Positions 25,701 through 32,708 of a stretch of DNA of 64,000 nucleotides are shown in pieces. Made by a program: the position numbers and the translations under genes. Positions within the stretch are counted from its first letter, which is position 1, and every line of letters starts with the position of its first letter. Origin of the DNA: Eubacteriales bacterium (GTDB taxonomy: Bacteria; Bacillota; Clostridia; Lachnospirales; Lachnospiraceae); the NCBI GenBank assembly GCA_030524545.1, contig JAUNGM010000002.1, forward strand, positions 62,001 through 126,000. Direction: 5' to 3'. A model generated the notes under the pieces. The model was not told where the DNA came from, searched no databases, and worked only from the letters and a program-made list of their open reading frames with translations.

Positions 25701-27487
25701 ATGTGGTGAAAAATGCCAGCGCTTACTTCGGAGAAAGAAGCGAACATTCGGTTCACAGCTTTCCGCATATTATTTTTGAGCGCAACGAGGAGAAGACAGA
25801 AGCAGAAAAGTATGAAGATGTGATTTTGGGGAAAGTGATCAGGCTGAAGCTTTCTGCGCATTTTGAACGGATCAGTTCTACAAGGATCAGGGAGTCGATT
25901 GATCTGAACCGGGACATCTCGTCCCTCGTAGACCGGAATGTACAGAATTATATTTATGACAGAGGGCTTTATACGCGTGAGTCCATGTATAAGCTCATGA
26001 TGAAGAGCAAGCCTGTGAATACCTCGCTGGCAGAGTGTCTGAATGAGGAGCTTACGTCAGAGCTGTCCAACGGAATCCTGAAGGAATTGTGGGACAGGGG
26101 AACGCAGGGAGGTGAACGTTTCAGGGAAGAGCAGGTTTTGATGATCCGGGATGAAAAGCTTTATCAGCAGGTGGTGGGCGTGGCCTTTTATCATACTGTT
26201 CCTCTGTCAGGCATGTACAAGGAATGCGGGGATTCCCAGCTTGCAGCCTATTTGCGGAAGCATGTTTCCGGCAGGATCGGAGTGATCACCGGGGTTTATG
26301 GCAGGGAACGGCAGGACGAAAGCGATAACAGACAGACGGCTTTGACGGAGCTGCTGGCTCATTTTGTCCGAGAGGAGTATTCCTATGCCCTTTGCTTTGA
26401 AGCCGGAGAATTGGAAGAACTGCTGCTGAGACAGGGATTTACTTCTGTTCCTGTGAAGAAAGGGTGCTATCTGGTGGATCTTAGAAACCCGCTCGTGCTG
26501 TTGTGCGATACCTGTATGTCCATGAAGGAGCCTTTTGGCAGCAATCCCAGAGTAAAGAGACAGATATGGGACTGCAGGAGAAGACTGCAGAGCGCGCTGG
26601 CATCCCTTTACCCTGGCAATCTGGTATTGTGTATTGAATCCGATATTCTGAACCACCGCCTGATGCAGTTGATCACGAAGGAAAATGGAGTGTCTATGGT
26701 TCCTCAGAAGGGAAAGAAGCCGGGACCGAAGATGTGTGTGCCGTATGGAAAATTCCTGCGGGGAATGCTGGTGCCAAATTGTGTTACAAAAGGACTTGAT
26801 ACGGAAAAACTCTACAGCAGGGATATGCAGAGCTTTGAGATCCGGGAGTATCCCAATTATGCGCACACGAATCTGCAGATGCGCACCATTAAGTCCTTCC
26901 GCCGTCCCGTTATCCTGGTGGATGAACTGTACCATAAAGGGTACCGGATTGCCGGAATCGATAAAGTCTGCCGGGAAGAAGGCATGACCATTGATAAGAT
27001 TATTGTGGGAATTATGTCAGGAAGCGGCAGGGATCTGGCAGATATGAGGAAAAAAGAGATTGACAGTGTTTATTTCCTTCCAAGTATGCGGGCATGGTTT
27101 ATGGAATCCAGATTTTATCCCTTTATCGGAGGGGATTCCGTAAATCAGGAAGGAGAGCGGGAGGGGAACATCACCTTTCTTCCGTCTGTGAATCCGATTT
27201 TGCCTTATTATATGCCTCATTATCTGAAAGACGTAAAAATAGAGGACTATTATGCACTTTCCGGTCTGTGTCTGGATAATGCGGAGAAAATTCTAAAGGT
27301 GCTGGAAACGGAGTATCAGAAGCTGACAGGGCGCAAGCTTACCATCAGCCGTCTGGGGGAAGTGATGGCAGAGCCGCGGTATCCCGATACCAGCATTGGG
27401 AACTTTGGCGGATGGCAGATGCTGCCCTCCGGATATGTGCAGTATGAAAAAGAACGGCTGAAACGGCTGGGAAATCTGAAACAGTAG
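22793..27487 (+). CDS. 1564-residue HD / helical-repeat / NMNAT-like nucleotidyltransferase / PRTase-like protein
   Basis: A very large cytoplasmic protein with no signal or membrane segment. Domains in order: a helical lead; an HD phosphohydrolase-like domain (HIAGVHH 151-157, IIHDIGKFG 183-191, further His and Asp at GHTAANHS and IYADFRVK); about 500 residues of helical, HEAT-like repeats (380-860); and a nucleotidyltransferase domain (873-1060) with FFPGTFDPFSLGH and ISSTRIRES, the two signatures of NMN adenylyltransferase/CTP-transferase folds. A GNAT-like segment (about 1085-1230) and a C-terminal region with RRPVILVDELYHKGYRI (about 1368), close to a phosphoribosyltransferase PRPP loop, follow. 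GGAGGG precedes the ATG. It is followed by a dehydrogenase-like and a flavodoxin-like gene at 20 bp and -4 bp, clearly one operon. I know of no assigned function. The domain set suggests nucleotide or NAD-like cofactor chemistry. Confidence 0.8.
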   Translation: MKYSPEKEKAVIIENYIITGTGVNCREVLRRCRPVMKDLCGDAMEPEDWLKHLYQKCLARYFPENFPDTGSPELEVAEAFYMEVLQELLLIERGQMAFDPCRDFAFLTEEELAGSEIREEYGRFIRCFRELKIYEFMRIARDCTPFNTLGHIAGVHHVAMYIARQLKHTPLKIDLALISSAAIIHDIGKFGCRPREMKRVPYLHYYYTDQFARRFQFADIGHTAANHSTWDLELENLSIENLLLIYADFRVKSVRDANGEEVIRFWSLDDSYQVILDKLDNVDEKKRVRYQKVFGKLKDFEDFLIFHGVSVDLKQDFRGKEKEKHTALLTMEEVTERVKYQAIDSNLTIMHHMNHSSRFLSLLEETRSESEWRNVRTYLNILEEYSTYMTMAQKETIIKFLYEMMIHRDGDIRRQAARVTGELIASYGIRYQKEVPEGAPTFDTGNSEVEMWSSVLHTMLIPDHKITEQHRRWLGYAMKRVFQTVMDQIDRNKKGTVLQVLVEYYRKTDWDELVLFLLMDCAADIAFDICTREQRRILLDFTGKMRIQENEELETAAMRFLKLWLEQGWKPEKNELEQILSNLEILEKDPVCCRYLKHEILAHMEGKERAFPLSGQEISLLFQENQRVDTPWIFKLVNLEILKKYCRKKGHDRVFQLGAHLANMLQNSDRIVIKHRVGEDLTEIFGELSETEQYEIAMELMKGLEVGEYSTSKYIPEYLGRIFFYMEEHVQTELVEQFCRMVDSANGKVAVVTLETVGMVLQQSFMQKESGHIRLQRETLEGLLFRGMAHYQEEISQEGFYIVGHSIFGSENISLEQKVSCIRFMGKKLLTLLKSAKKELKLYSTGAALNHIYRFLSEYLLQHQMDETREEKIAFFPGTFDPFSLGHKEIVKEIVRKGFVVYLALDEFSWSKKTQPYKIRRKILQMSVADLKNVYLFPAEIPVNIANPGDLRVLREQFPSKEVYLVVGSDVVKNASAYFGERSEHSVHSFPHIIFERNEEKTEAEKYEDVILGKVIRLKLSAHFERISSTRIRESIDLNRDISSLVDRNVQNYIYDRGLYTRESMYKLMMKSKPVNTSLAECLNEELTSELSNGILKELWDRGTQGGERFREEQVLMIRDEKLYQQVVGVAFYHTVPLSGMYKECGDSQLAAYLRKHVSGRIGVITGVYGRERQDESDNRQTALTELLAHFVREEYSYALCFEAGELEELLLRQGFTSVPVKKGCYLVDLRNPLVLLCDTCMSMKEPFGSNPRVKRQIWDCRRRLQSALASLYPGNLVLCIESDILNHRLMQLITKENGVSMVPQKGKKPGPKMCVPYGKFLRGMLVPNCVTKGLDTEKLYSRDMQSFEIREYPNYAHTNLQMRTIKSFRRPVILVDELYHKGYRIAGIDKVCREEGMTIDKIIVGIMSGSGRDLADMRKKEIDSVYFLPSMRAWFMESRFYPFIGGDSVNQEGEREGNITFLPSVNPILPYYMPHYLKDVKIEDYYALSGLCLDNAEKILKVLETEYQKLTGRKLTISRLGEVMAEPRYPDTSIGNFGGWQMLPSGYVQYEKERLKRLGNLKQ

Positions 27488-27507
27488 CGGGAAGGAGAGA
27501 ATGCTTT

Positions 27508-28497
27508 ATGGTTACAGGTGAAAAAACCATCCTTGATCTTGGCGGGAAAAGGCGCACGCAAAAAATGATGTCTCCGTGCTGGCTGAAAAGCACGCGGACG
27601 GACAGGAAAAGAATCCACGTAACAGGTCTTGGAGATGTTGGAGGAACCCTTCTGATCGGGCTTGCGCTGGCAGGAGGCGAGGATGTGGAGGAAATCGGAA
27701 TCTATGATCTGAATGCAAAGCAGTGCCGGCGCTGGGAGATAGAACTGAGCCAGGTGCGGGATCCTCTGGGAAGCAGAAGGATCCCTCCGGTGCGGACTAT
27801 CAGGGAGGACGAGCTGTTTGCGTGTGATGTGTTTGTTTTCTGCGTTGCTCTGGCAGTTCCTGCAGTGGGAAAGGAGACGGGAGACGTGCGGATGGCCCAG
27901 TTTGCTGCGAATAGAAAAATCGTGGAACAATATGCACGGAGAGCTTCGGAAGCAGGCTTTCGGGGGCTGTTTGCAGTGGTGTCAGATCCTGTGGATCTCC
28001 TTTGCAAAGCAGCGTATCTGGCCGGGAATGAGGCAGGAAACGGACTGCTGCCGGAGCAGATACAGGGCTGTGGACTTGGGGTGATGCATGCGCGCGCTTC
28101 TTATTATGCGGAAAGAGAACCGGAATTTGCCCGCTTTTTGTCAGAAGGGAGGGTATTCGGGCCTCATGGAAGAGATCTGGTGGTGGCAGACAGTATCGGT
28201 AATTATCATGAGGAACGGTCTCTGCGTTTGACGGAGCTTACCGTTAAGGCAAATCTGACAGTGAGAGGACTGGGCTTTAAACCTTATATTGCGCCTGCCC
28301 TTTCTTCCGCCGCACTGACCATTCTCCGTATCATAGAAGGTGAATGGAATTACAGCGCCAATTATTTGGGCAATGTCTATTTTGGCGGAAGAAACCGGAC
28401 GACCCGGGAGGGAATCGAGTGGGAGGTGCTGCCGCTTCCTCCGATTCTTTTTAAACGGCTGCAAAGCGCCTATGAAAATCTGGAGATGATCTTATGA
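27508..28497 (+). CDS. Divergent lactate/malate dehydrogenase-like protein
   Basis: 329 residues. After a basic 35-residue extension comes a Rossmann loop GLGDVGG (40-46) and an acidic strand end IGIYDLN that would bind the NAD ribose. VSDPVDLLCKAAYL aligns with the NPVDILT motif of lactate dehydrogenases, and GPHGRDLVV with the active-site GEHGDS, keeping the catalytic His. Similarity elsewhere is weak, so substrate and even activity are uncertain. AAGGAG lies 9 nt before the ATG. It sits between the 1564-residue protein gene and the flavodoxin-like gene, overlapping the latter by ATGA. The context suggests a redox step on a product of the large protein; this is inference. Confidence 0.7.
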   Translation: MVTGEKTILDLGGKRRTQKMMSPCWLKSTRTDRKRIHVTGLGDVGGTLLIGLALAGGEDVEEIGIYDLNAKQCRRWEIELSQVRDPLGSRRIPPVRTIREDELFACDVFVFCVALAVPAVGKETGDVRMAQFAANRKIVEQYARRASEAGFRGLFAVVSDPVDLLCKAAYLAGNEAGNGLLPEQIQGCGLGVMHARASYYAEREPEFARFLSEGRVFGPHGRDLVVADSIGNYHEERSLRLTELTVKANLTVRGLGFKPYIAPALSSAALTILRIIEGEWNYSANYLGNVYFGGRNRTTREGIEWEVLPLPPILFKRLQSAYENLEMIL

Positions 28498-29615
28498 GAC
28501 TGACAGTGATCAAGCCGGTAAATGGAAATTATACAAAAACAGAACGGTTTGACCGGGTGCTGGAAGGGGGCCTGAAGGCGCTGAAAGCATGTCCGGAGTA
28601 TGCCGGACTGGAGGTGGAATGGATCGAAAATGCCCGTCAGGCGCAGGAGAAGCTTCAGGCGGACGGAAAGCTCCGGAAAAGAAGGATTCTCTTTGCCGTG
28701 TCTTTGGGAGAGTTCGGCATGAATCTGGAATTATATGCCATTCTGGAAAAGCTTCGGAAGTATCCGGGCTGCATGGAGAAAAGTATCGGAGGGATCCTGG
28801 TGGACGGAAACAGTGAACTGTATACAAAATCCACTGCCAGAGAAATTGCAGCGACGGCGAACAGGGCGGGCTGCCTCTTTTTGGGAAAGCCTTTGGTGGA
28901 AGGAACGGGAAGCCTCTATAATTTCAGGATCATAGCATCTAATTTGGGAACCGATGTAGCAGATGCCTATTATCAGACAACGGAGCTTCTTTTGAAAAGA
29001 CTGATGGAGTACCTGCCGGTAAAAAAGGAAAAGCCGCAGATTTTGTGCCTTCATGCCAGTGACTATGATACCTCCAATACCCTAGCACTCTGGAAAATGG
29101 TAAAGGGCAATCTGGGCGGGCGCTGCTCTGTCCGGGAAATCTCCCTGCGGGACGGAGAAATCCGTGACTGCACCGGCTGCAGTTACAATACCTGTATGCA
29201 CTTCAGTCAGAGATCGAGCTGCTTTTATGGCGGAACCATTGTAGAGGAGGTCTATCCGGCTGTGGAAGCCTGTGATGCCCTGGTGATGGCCTGCCCAAAT
29301 TATAATGACGCCGTGGGAGCAAATCTCACTGCATTTATCAACCGGCTTACCGCTCTCTTCCGCAAACGGCAGTTTTATGAGAAATATCTTTTTGCGGTCA
29401 TTGTTTCCGGCTACAGCGGCGGGGACATTCTTGCCAAACAGCTTTTGGACAGCCTCTGTATGAATAAAACCTTTCTTCTGCCCGGAAACTTTGCATTGAT
29501 GGAGACCGCAAATGATGCGGGAAGCATCTTCGAAGCAGCGGATATCAGAAAGAAGGCAGCCGTTTTTGCCGGAAATATGCTGGCTCAGATTTGGAAGGAG
29601 GAATCTATTAAATAG
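28494..29615 (+). CDS. Flavodoxin-fold NAD(P)H-dependent oxidoreductase with N-terminal extension
   Basis: 373 residues in two parts. The C-terminal two thirds (about 180-373) resemble the NADPH-dependent FMN reductase / iron-sulfur flavoprotein family: LCLHASDYDTSNTLALWKMV as the FMN phosphate loop, then RDCTGCSYNTCMHF with clustered cysteines and VMACPNYNDAVGANLTAFINRL as the flavin-binding segment. The N-terminal 180 residues (KRRILFAVSLGEFGMNLELYA, then GGILVDGNSELYTKSTARE) look like a second alpha/beta nucleotide-binding domain I cannot name. The ATG overlaps the preceding stop (ATGA), so translation is coupled. It probably carries out a reduction in the pathway of the large protein. No clear terminator follows. 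Confidence 0.72.
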   Translation: MRLTVIKPVNGNYTKTERFDRVLEGGLKALKACPEYAGLEVEWIENARQAQEKLQADGKLRKRRILFAVSLGEFGMNLELYAILEKLRKYPGCMEKSIGGILVDGNSELYTKSTAREIAATANRAGCLFLGKPLVEGTGSLYNFRIIASNLGTDVADAYYQTTELLLKRLMEYLPVKKEKPQILCLHASDYDTSNTLALWKMVKGNLGGRCSVREISLRDGEIRDCTGCSYNTCMHFSQRSSCFYGGTIVEEVYPAVEACDALVMACPNYNDAVGANLTAFINRLTALFRKRQFYEKYLFAVIVSGYSGGDILAKQLLDSLCMNKTFLLPGNFALMETANDAGSIFEAADIRKKAAVFAGNMLAQIWKEESIK

Positions 29616-29768
29616 TGCCAAGGAAGGACTTTTCCCTTTTTCTTTGCAATTTATCCACCTGTTTGGAAGCAGTTTATGCCATCAGATGATAACCTACAAG
29701 CCAGCCTATGCAATGAAGTTTTCTGCAAAAACTTTGGATATATCTCGATTTTTACCGTAAAGTCGTCA

Positions 29769-29797
29769 TTCACAGAGAAAATGTTTTGTGATAGAAT
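29769..29797 (+). promoter_or_regulatory. Probable promoter of the macrodomain gene
   Basis: TTCACA (29769-29774) and TAGAAT (29792-29797) are 17 bp apart, 55 bp before the ATG, so the gene can be expressed apart from the upstream operon. The rest of 29616-29852 shows no gene. Confidence 0.5.
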
Positions 29798-29852
29798 AAT
29801 TGAAAAATATGTGATGAGGAATGTGATAAAGAGTTAAAGGAGGCAGGATATT

Positions 29853-30362
29853 ATGATAAAAACCATGCGTGGAGATATCACAAAAGTGACGAACGTTACG
29901 GCTATTGTAAATGCGGCGAACAACAGTCTTCTGGGCGGCGGCGGTGTGGATGGGGCCATTCACAGGGCAGCAGGCCCGCAGCTTCTGGTGGAATGCCGTA
30001 TGCTTCACGGCTGTGAAACGGGACAGGCAAAACTGACCAATGCTTATTATCTGCCGTGCAAATATGTGATTCATACGGTGGGGCCTGTCTGGCGCGGCGG
30101 GAAGCACGGGGAGCCGGAAAAACTGGCAGATTGTTACCGTAATTCATTGAAAGTTGCTGTTGAAAAGGAAATCCGGTCGATTGCATTTCCTTCCATTTCT
30201 ACGGGTGTTTACGGCTATCCTGTAGAGAAAGCTGCAAAGACAGCAGTAAAAGCTGTACGTGAATTTCTGAACGAAAATCCGGATAAACTGGATCTGGTGA
30301 TGTGGGTGCTGTTTGATCCGTATACAGAGGAAGCTTATGAGAATGCTCTGAAGGAAGTATAA
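29853..30362 (+). CDS. Macrodomain protein, O-acetyl-ADP-ribose deacetylase-like (YmdB family)
   Basis: Binds ADP-ribose and probably hydrolyses O-acetyl-ADP-ribose or removes ADP-ribose from targets. The 169 residues are one complete macrodomain: GDITKV start, [18 protein letters not shown] (about 22-39) with the catalytic-loop Asn and Asp, [10 protein letters not shown], and [10 protein letters not shown] (about 113-122), the diphosphate-binding loop. Length is normal. AAAGGAGG precedes the ATG. It lies 237 bp after the operon of the 1564-residue protein and has its own promoter, so a functional link through NAD or ADP-ribose is only suggested. Confidence 0.93.
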   Translation: MIKTMRGDITKVTNVTAIVNAANNSLLGGGGVDGAIHRAAGPQLLVECRMLHGCETGQAKLTNAYYLPCKYVIHTVGPVWRGGKHGEPEKLADCYRNSLKVAVEKEIRSIAFPSISTGVYGYPVEKAAKTAVKAVREFLNENPDKLDLVMWVLFDPYTEEAYENALKEV

Positions 30363-30548
30363 ATCTGTATGGAGAATCCTTTGTTTCGAATATTTTCCTG
30401 TATTTTCCTGTTATGGAAAATGTTCTGATTTTATATCACAAAATGTCCTTATTGTTGTCACAGTTCCAACACATTTACCCATTATAGTAGTGGGCGTAAA
30501 CAAAAACAACGGAACAATGTTGACAGTACAAGAAAGGATATGATTTTT

Positions 30549-31520
30549 ATGAGACGTAAATATGCAGCGATGGTATTAGGCCTGGCATTGACACTTACTT
30601 CTATGAATGCCGTATACGCTACAGATTCAGCAGTATCTGCCGCAGAGGAGAGTACAGCAGATGAAACAGCAGAGACTATAGATGAAACGTCAGAGACCTC
30701 CGAAACGGATGCGGGCGAAGAAACGGAAGAGATTTTCGGTGAGGTAAAAGAAGTGGGAGAGGATGGTATTACCATTGCTCTTGGTGAGATTACAGAGCCG
30801 GAGAATGAACCGGAAGAGAATGAGACAACTGAAGATACAGATGTCGTGACAGAATCTGATGAGACAGAGATGGATGACAGTGAAGAACCGGAAGTGATCA
30901 TAGAGGAGGATTATGGAATTTCCGATGAGGAAGCACCGTTCATGCTGAAGCTTACAGGAGAAGAGCAAAAACTGGCATTTGCGGAAACTGTTGTTGTTGA
31001 AAGAGAAGTAAAACCGGAAGCATTCGAGGATGTGGAGTATGAAGTAGATACAGATGGTTCCGCAGCAGATGAGGAAACAGAAACTGCGGCAGCGGATGAA
31101 ACCACAGACACAGAAGCTGCTGCAGCGGATGAAACCGCAGTTTCAAATACGGATGCAGAAAACAGTCCCGAAGATGCAGATGCTGTTTCAGATACAGAGG
31201 ACGGAATCACTGCTGAAGAAGCAGAAATGGAAGTTTTCATTGACGACGAAGCCCCGGAGATGGAGACAGAAGCAATTAGTCTTGATGATATTAAAGTTGG
31301 TGATATTGTAAAGCTTACACTTGATGCAGACGGAAATGCTGATAAGATTGTTGTACTGGCTGCTGAGAAAGAGGAAGCAGAGCCAGAGACTTCGGAAGAA
31401 GATGCTTCTGAGGAAGGGACAGAGAATTCTGACACTGACACGAAGAAGGAGGCAGAGGATTCTGCCGCTGATGCAGGGGATGCAGCAGAGGAAGCCGCTG
31501 ATATGGCAGAAAGTGAATAA
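30549..31520 (+). CDS. Secreted, highly acidic low-complexity protein
   Basis: 323 residues. A signal peptide (about 1-25, MRRKYAAMVLGLALTLTSMN, cleavage near VYA-TDS) is followed by long Glu/Asp/Thr/Ala-rich stretches that must be disordered. Three short ordered pieces recur in related clostridial proteins: FGEVKEVGEDGITIALGEI (about 60-80), FMLKLTGEEQKLAF (about 135-148) and ISLDDIKVGDIVKLTLDADG (about 243-262). They resemble one small beta-rich domain split by two acidic inserts. Function is unknown; cation or surface binding would suit the charge. ATG 30540 is in frame, but AAAGGA spacing favours 30549. A structured leader and terminator follow. Confidence 0.75.
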   Translation: MRRKYAAMVLGLALTLTSMNAVYATDSAVSAAEESTADETAETIDETSETSETDAGEETEEIFGEVKEVGEDGITIALGEITEPENEPEENETTEDTDVVTESDETEMDDSEEPEVIIEEDYGISDEEAPFMLKLTGEEQKLAFAETVVVEREVKPEAFEDVEYEVDTDGSAADEETETAAADETTDTEAAAADETAVSNTDAENSPEDADAVSDTEDGITAEEAEMEVFIDDEAPEMETEAISLDDIKVGDIVKLTLDADGNADKIVVLAAEKEEAEPETSEEDASEEGTENSDTDTKKEAEDSAADAGDAAEEAADMAESE

Positions 31521-31533
31521 TTGATGGGTGTAC

Positions 31534-31595
31534 CTTATCCCGTAGGTGTCTGCTCCGAGGGAGTATGAGCCGGGAGGAGACCCGCAGGATATAAG
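31534..31595 (+). ncRNA. Candidate structured RNA or imperfect hairpin
   Basis: CTTATCC (31534-31540) can pair with GGATATAAG (31587-31595), and GTCTGCTCC (31548-31556) with GGAGGAGAC (31573-31581, one G-G mismatch), around a G-rich loop. It lies between the acidic-protein stop and the terminator at 31601. It may be a 3' processing structure. I recognise no known RNA family. Confidence 0.3.
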
Positions 31596-31600
31596 ATTAC

Positions 31601-31633
31601 ATAGCCTTCGCAATATGCGGAGGCTATTTTTTT
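31601..31633 (+). terminator. Intrinsic terminator after the acidic-protein gene
   Basis: ATAGCCTTCGCA (31601-31612) pairs with TGCGGAGGCTAT (31616-31627) with one G-U pair, followed by seven T residues. Confidence 0.9.
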
Positions 31634-31736
31634 AATAAAGTCAGCCGGTGCATGTTGACGATTAAAATTGAAATGTGTATGATTATTGCTGTGAATATTT
31701 TGCGGATGTGAACCGGCAGTAAGAGGTGAGAGAAAC

Positions 31737-32708
31737 ATGATTTTTCTATATGAACAGGGAGAACAGGGTATCCGGATTTCCAGGGTATTCGGGATAGGCG
31801 AAAGTGTGGAGATTCCGGAGAAAATTCAGGGATATCCGGTGACAGAACTGGGAGCGTATGCTTTTTCAGACAGAATGGACAGGAAGGAATTCGAGGGAAT
31901 CCTCGCCTCCGGAAAATTGTGCCGGGATGACGGTATTCCGGCTGATTCTGTGGAAGGAATACCGGAAATGGCAGGAGATGTGCTGCAGGAAGTGTGCCTT
32001 CCGGAGCATCTTGCAAAAATAGGAAGATATGCGTTTTATAATTGCAGAAATCTGCGAAAAATAAGAGTTGGCAGTGAATTGTCTGATCTTGGCGCCGGTG
32101 CTTTGACAGGCTGCCACAGGATTGAAAGGGTTGAGGCAAAGCTGCGGGAAGATGGAAGCTCCTGCCTTCGGGAACTGTTGACTGAGCTTCCGGAGGAACT
32201 GCGTGTGGATCTGAGAAAAAATGGAGAGACAGGCAGATTCTGGTTCCCGGAATTTTTTGAAGAGGGTGTGGAAAACACCCCGGCCAGAATCCTGGAAAAC
32301 CATGTTCATGGCAGCGGGATCCGGTATCGGAACTGCTTCAGCCATAAAAGCCTGAATATCAAAGAATACGATAAACTTTTTGCCTATGCCAGAGCCTGGG
32401 AGCAGGAGAGTGCTGTTGCCAGACTGGCTGCGGACCGGGTACTTTATCCTATGGAGCTTTCCGAATCAGCAAAAGAACAGTACGTGAATTTTCTGAAGGA
32501 GCATATTCTGCCGGCAGTTTCCTACTTGGCACAGAAAAAGGAATACAGTGCTATGGGAAAGATTCTGGAGGAGATATTGCCCGGCCGGGAAGACCTGGAT
32601 GAAATGCTTGTGTGGTCGGAGAGAGAAGGGGACATGGAGTGTGTAAGTCTCCTTATGGATCATCTTCACAGGCACACAAAGATGCGGAGAAAGGTATTTG
32701 AGCTGTGA
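31737..32708 (+). CDS. Leucine-rich-repeat (LRR_5/BspA-type) protein, cytoplasmic
   Basis: 323 residues without a signal peptide. The N-terminal half has LRR_5-type repeats (VEIPEKIQGYPVTELGAYAF at about 24-43; CLPEHLAKIGRYAFYNCRNL at about 87-106, then KIRVGSELSDLGAGALTGC). The C-terminal half (about 170-323) is helical and probably a protein-binding region. BspA-type LRR proteins are usually surface proteins, so the lack of export signal and the coupling to the next gene are notable: its stop overlaps the GTG of the VWA/metallopeptidase gene (GTGA), and the AAA ATPase gene follows that. It is probably the specificity or target subunit of that trio, by inference. Confidence 0.75.
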   Translation: MIFLYEQGEQGIRISRVFGIGESVEIPEKIQGYPVTELGAYAFSDRMDRKEFEGILASGKLCRDDGIPADSVEGIPEMAGDVLQEVCLPEHLAKIGRYAFYNCRNLRKIRVGSELSDLGAGALTGCHRIERVEAKLREDGSSCLRELLTELPEELRVDLRKNGETGRFWFPEFFEEGVENTPARILENHVHGSGIRYRNCFSHKSLNIKEYDKLFAYARAWEQESAVARLAADRVLYPMELSESAKEQYVNFLKEHILPAVSYLAQKKEYSAMGKILEEILPGREDLDEMLVWSEREGDMECVSLLMDHLHRHTKMRRKVFEL

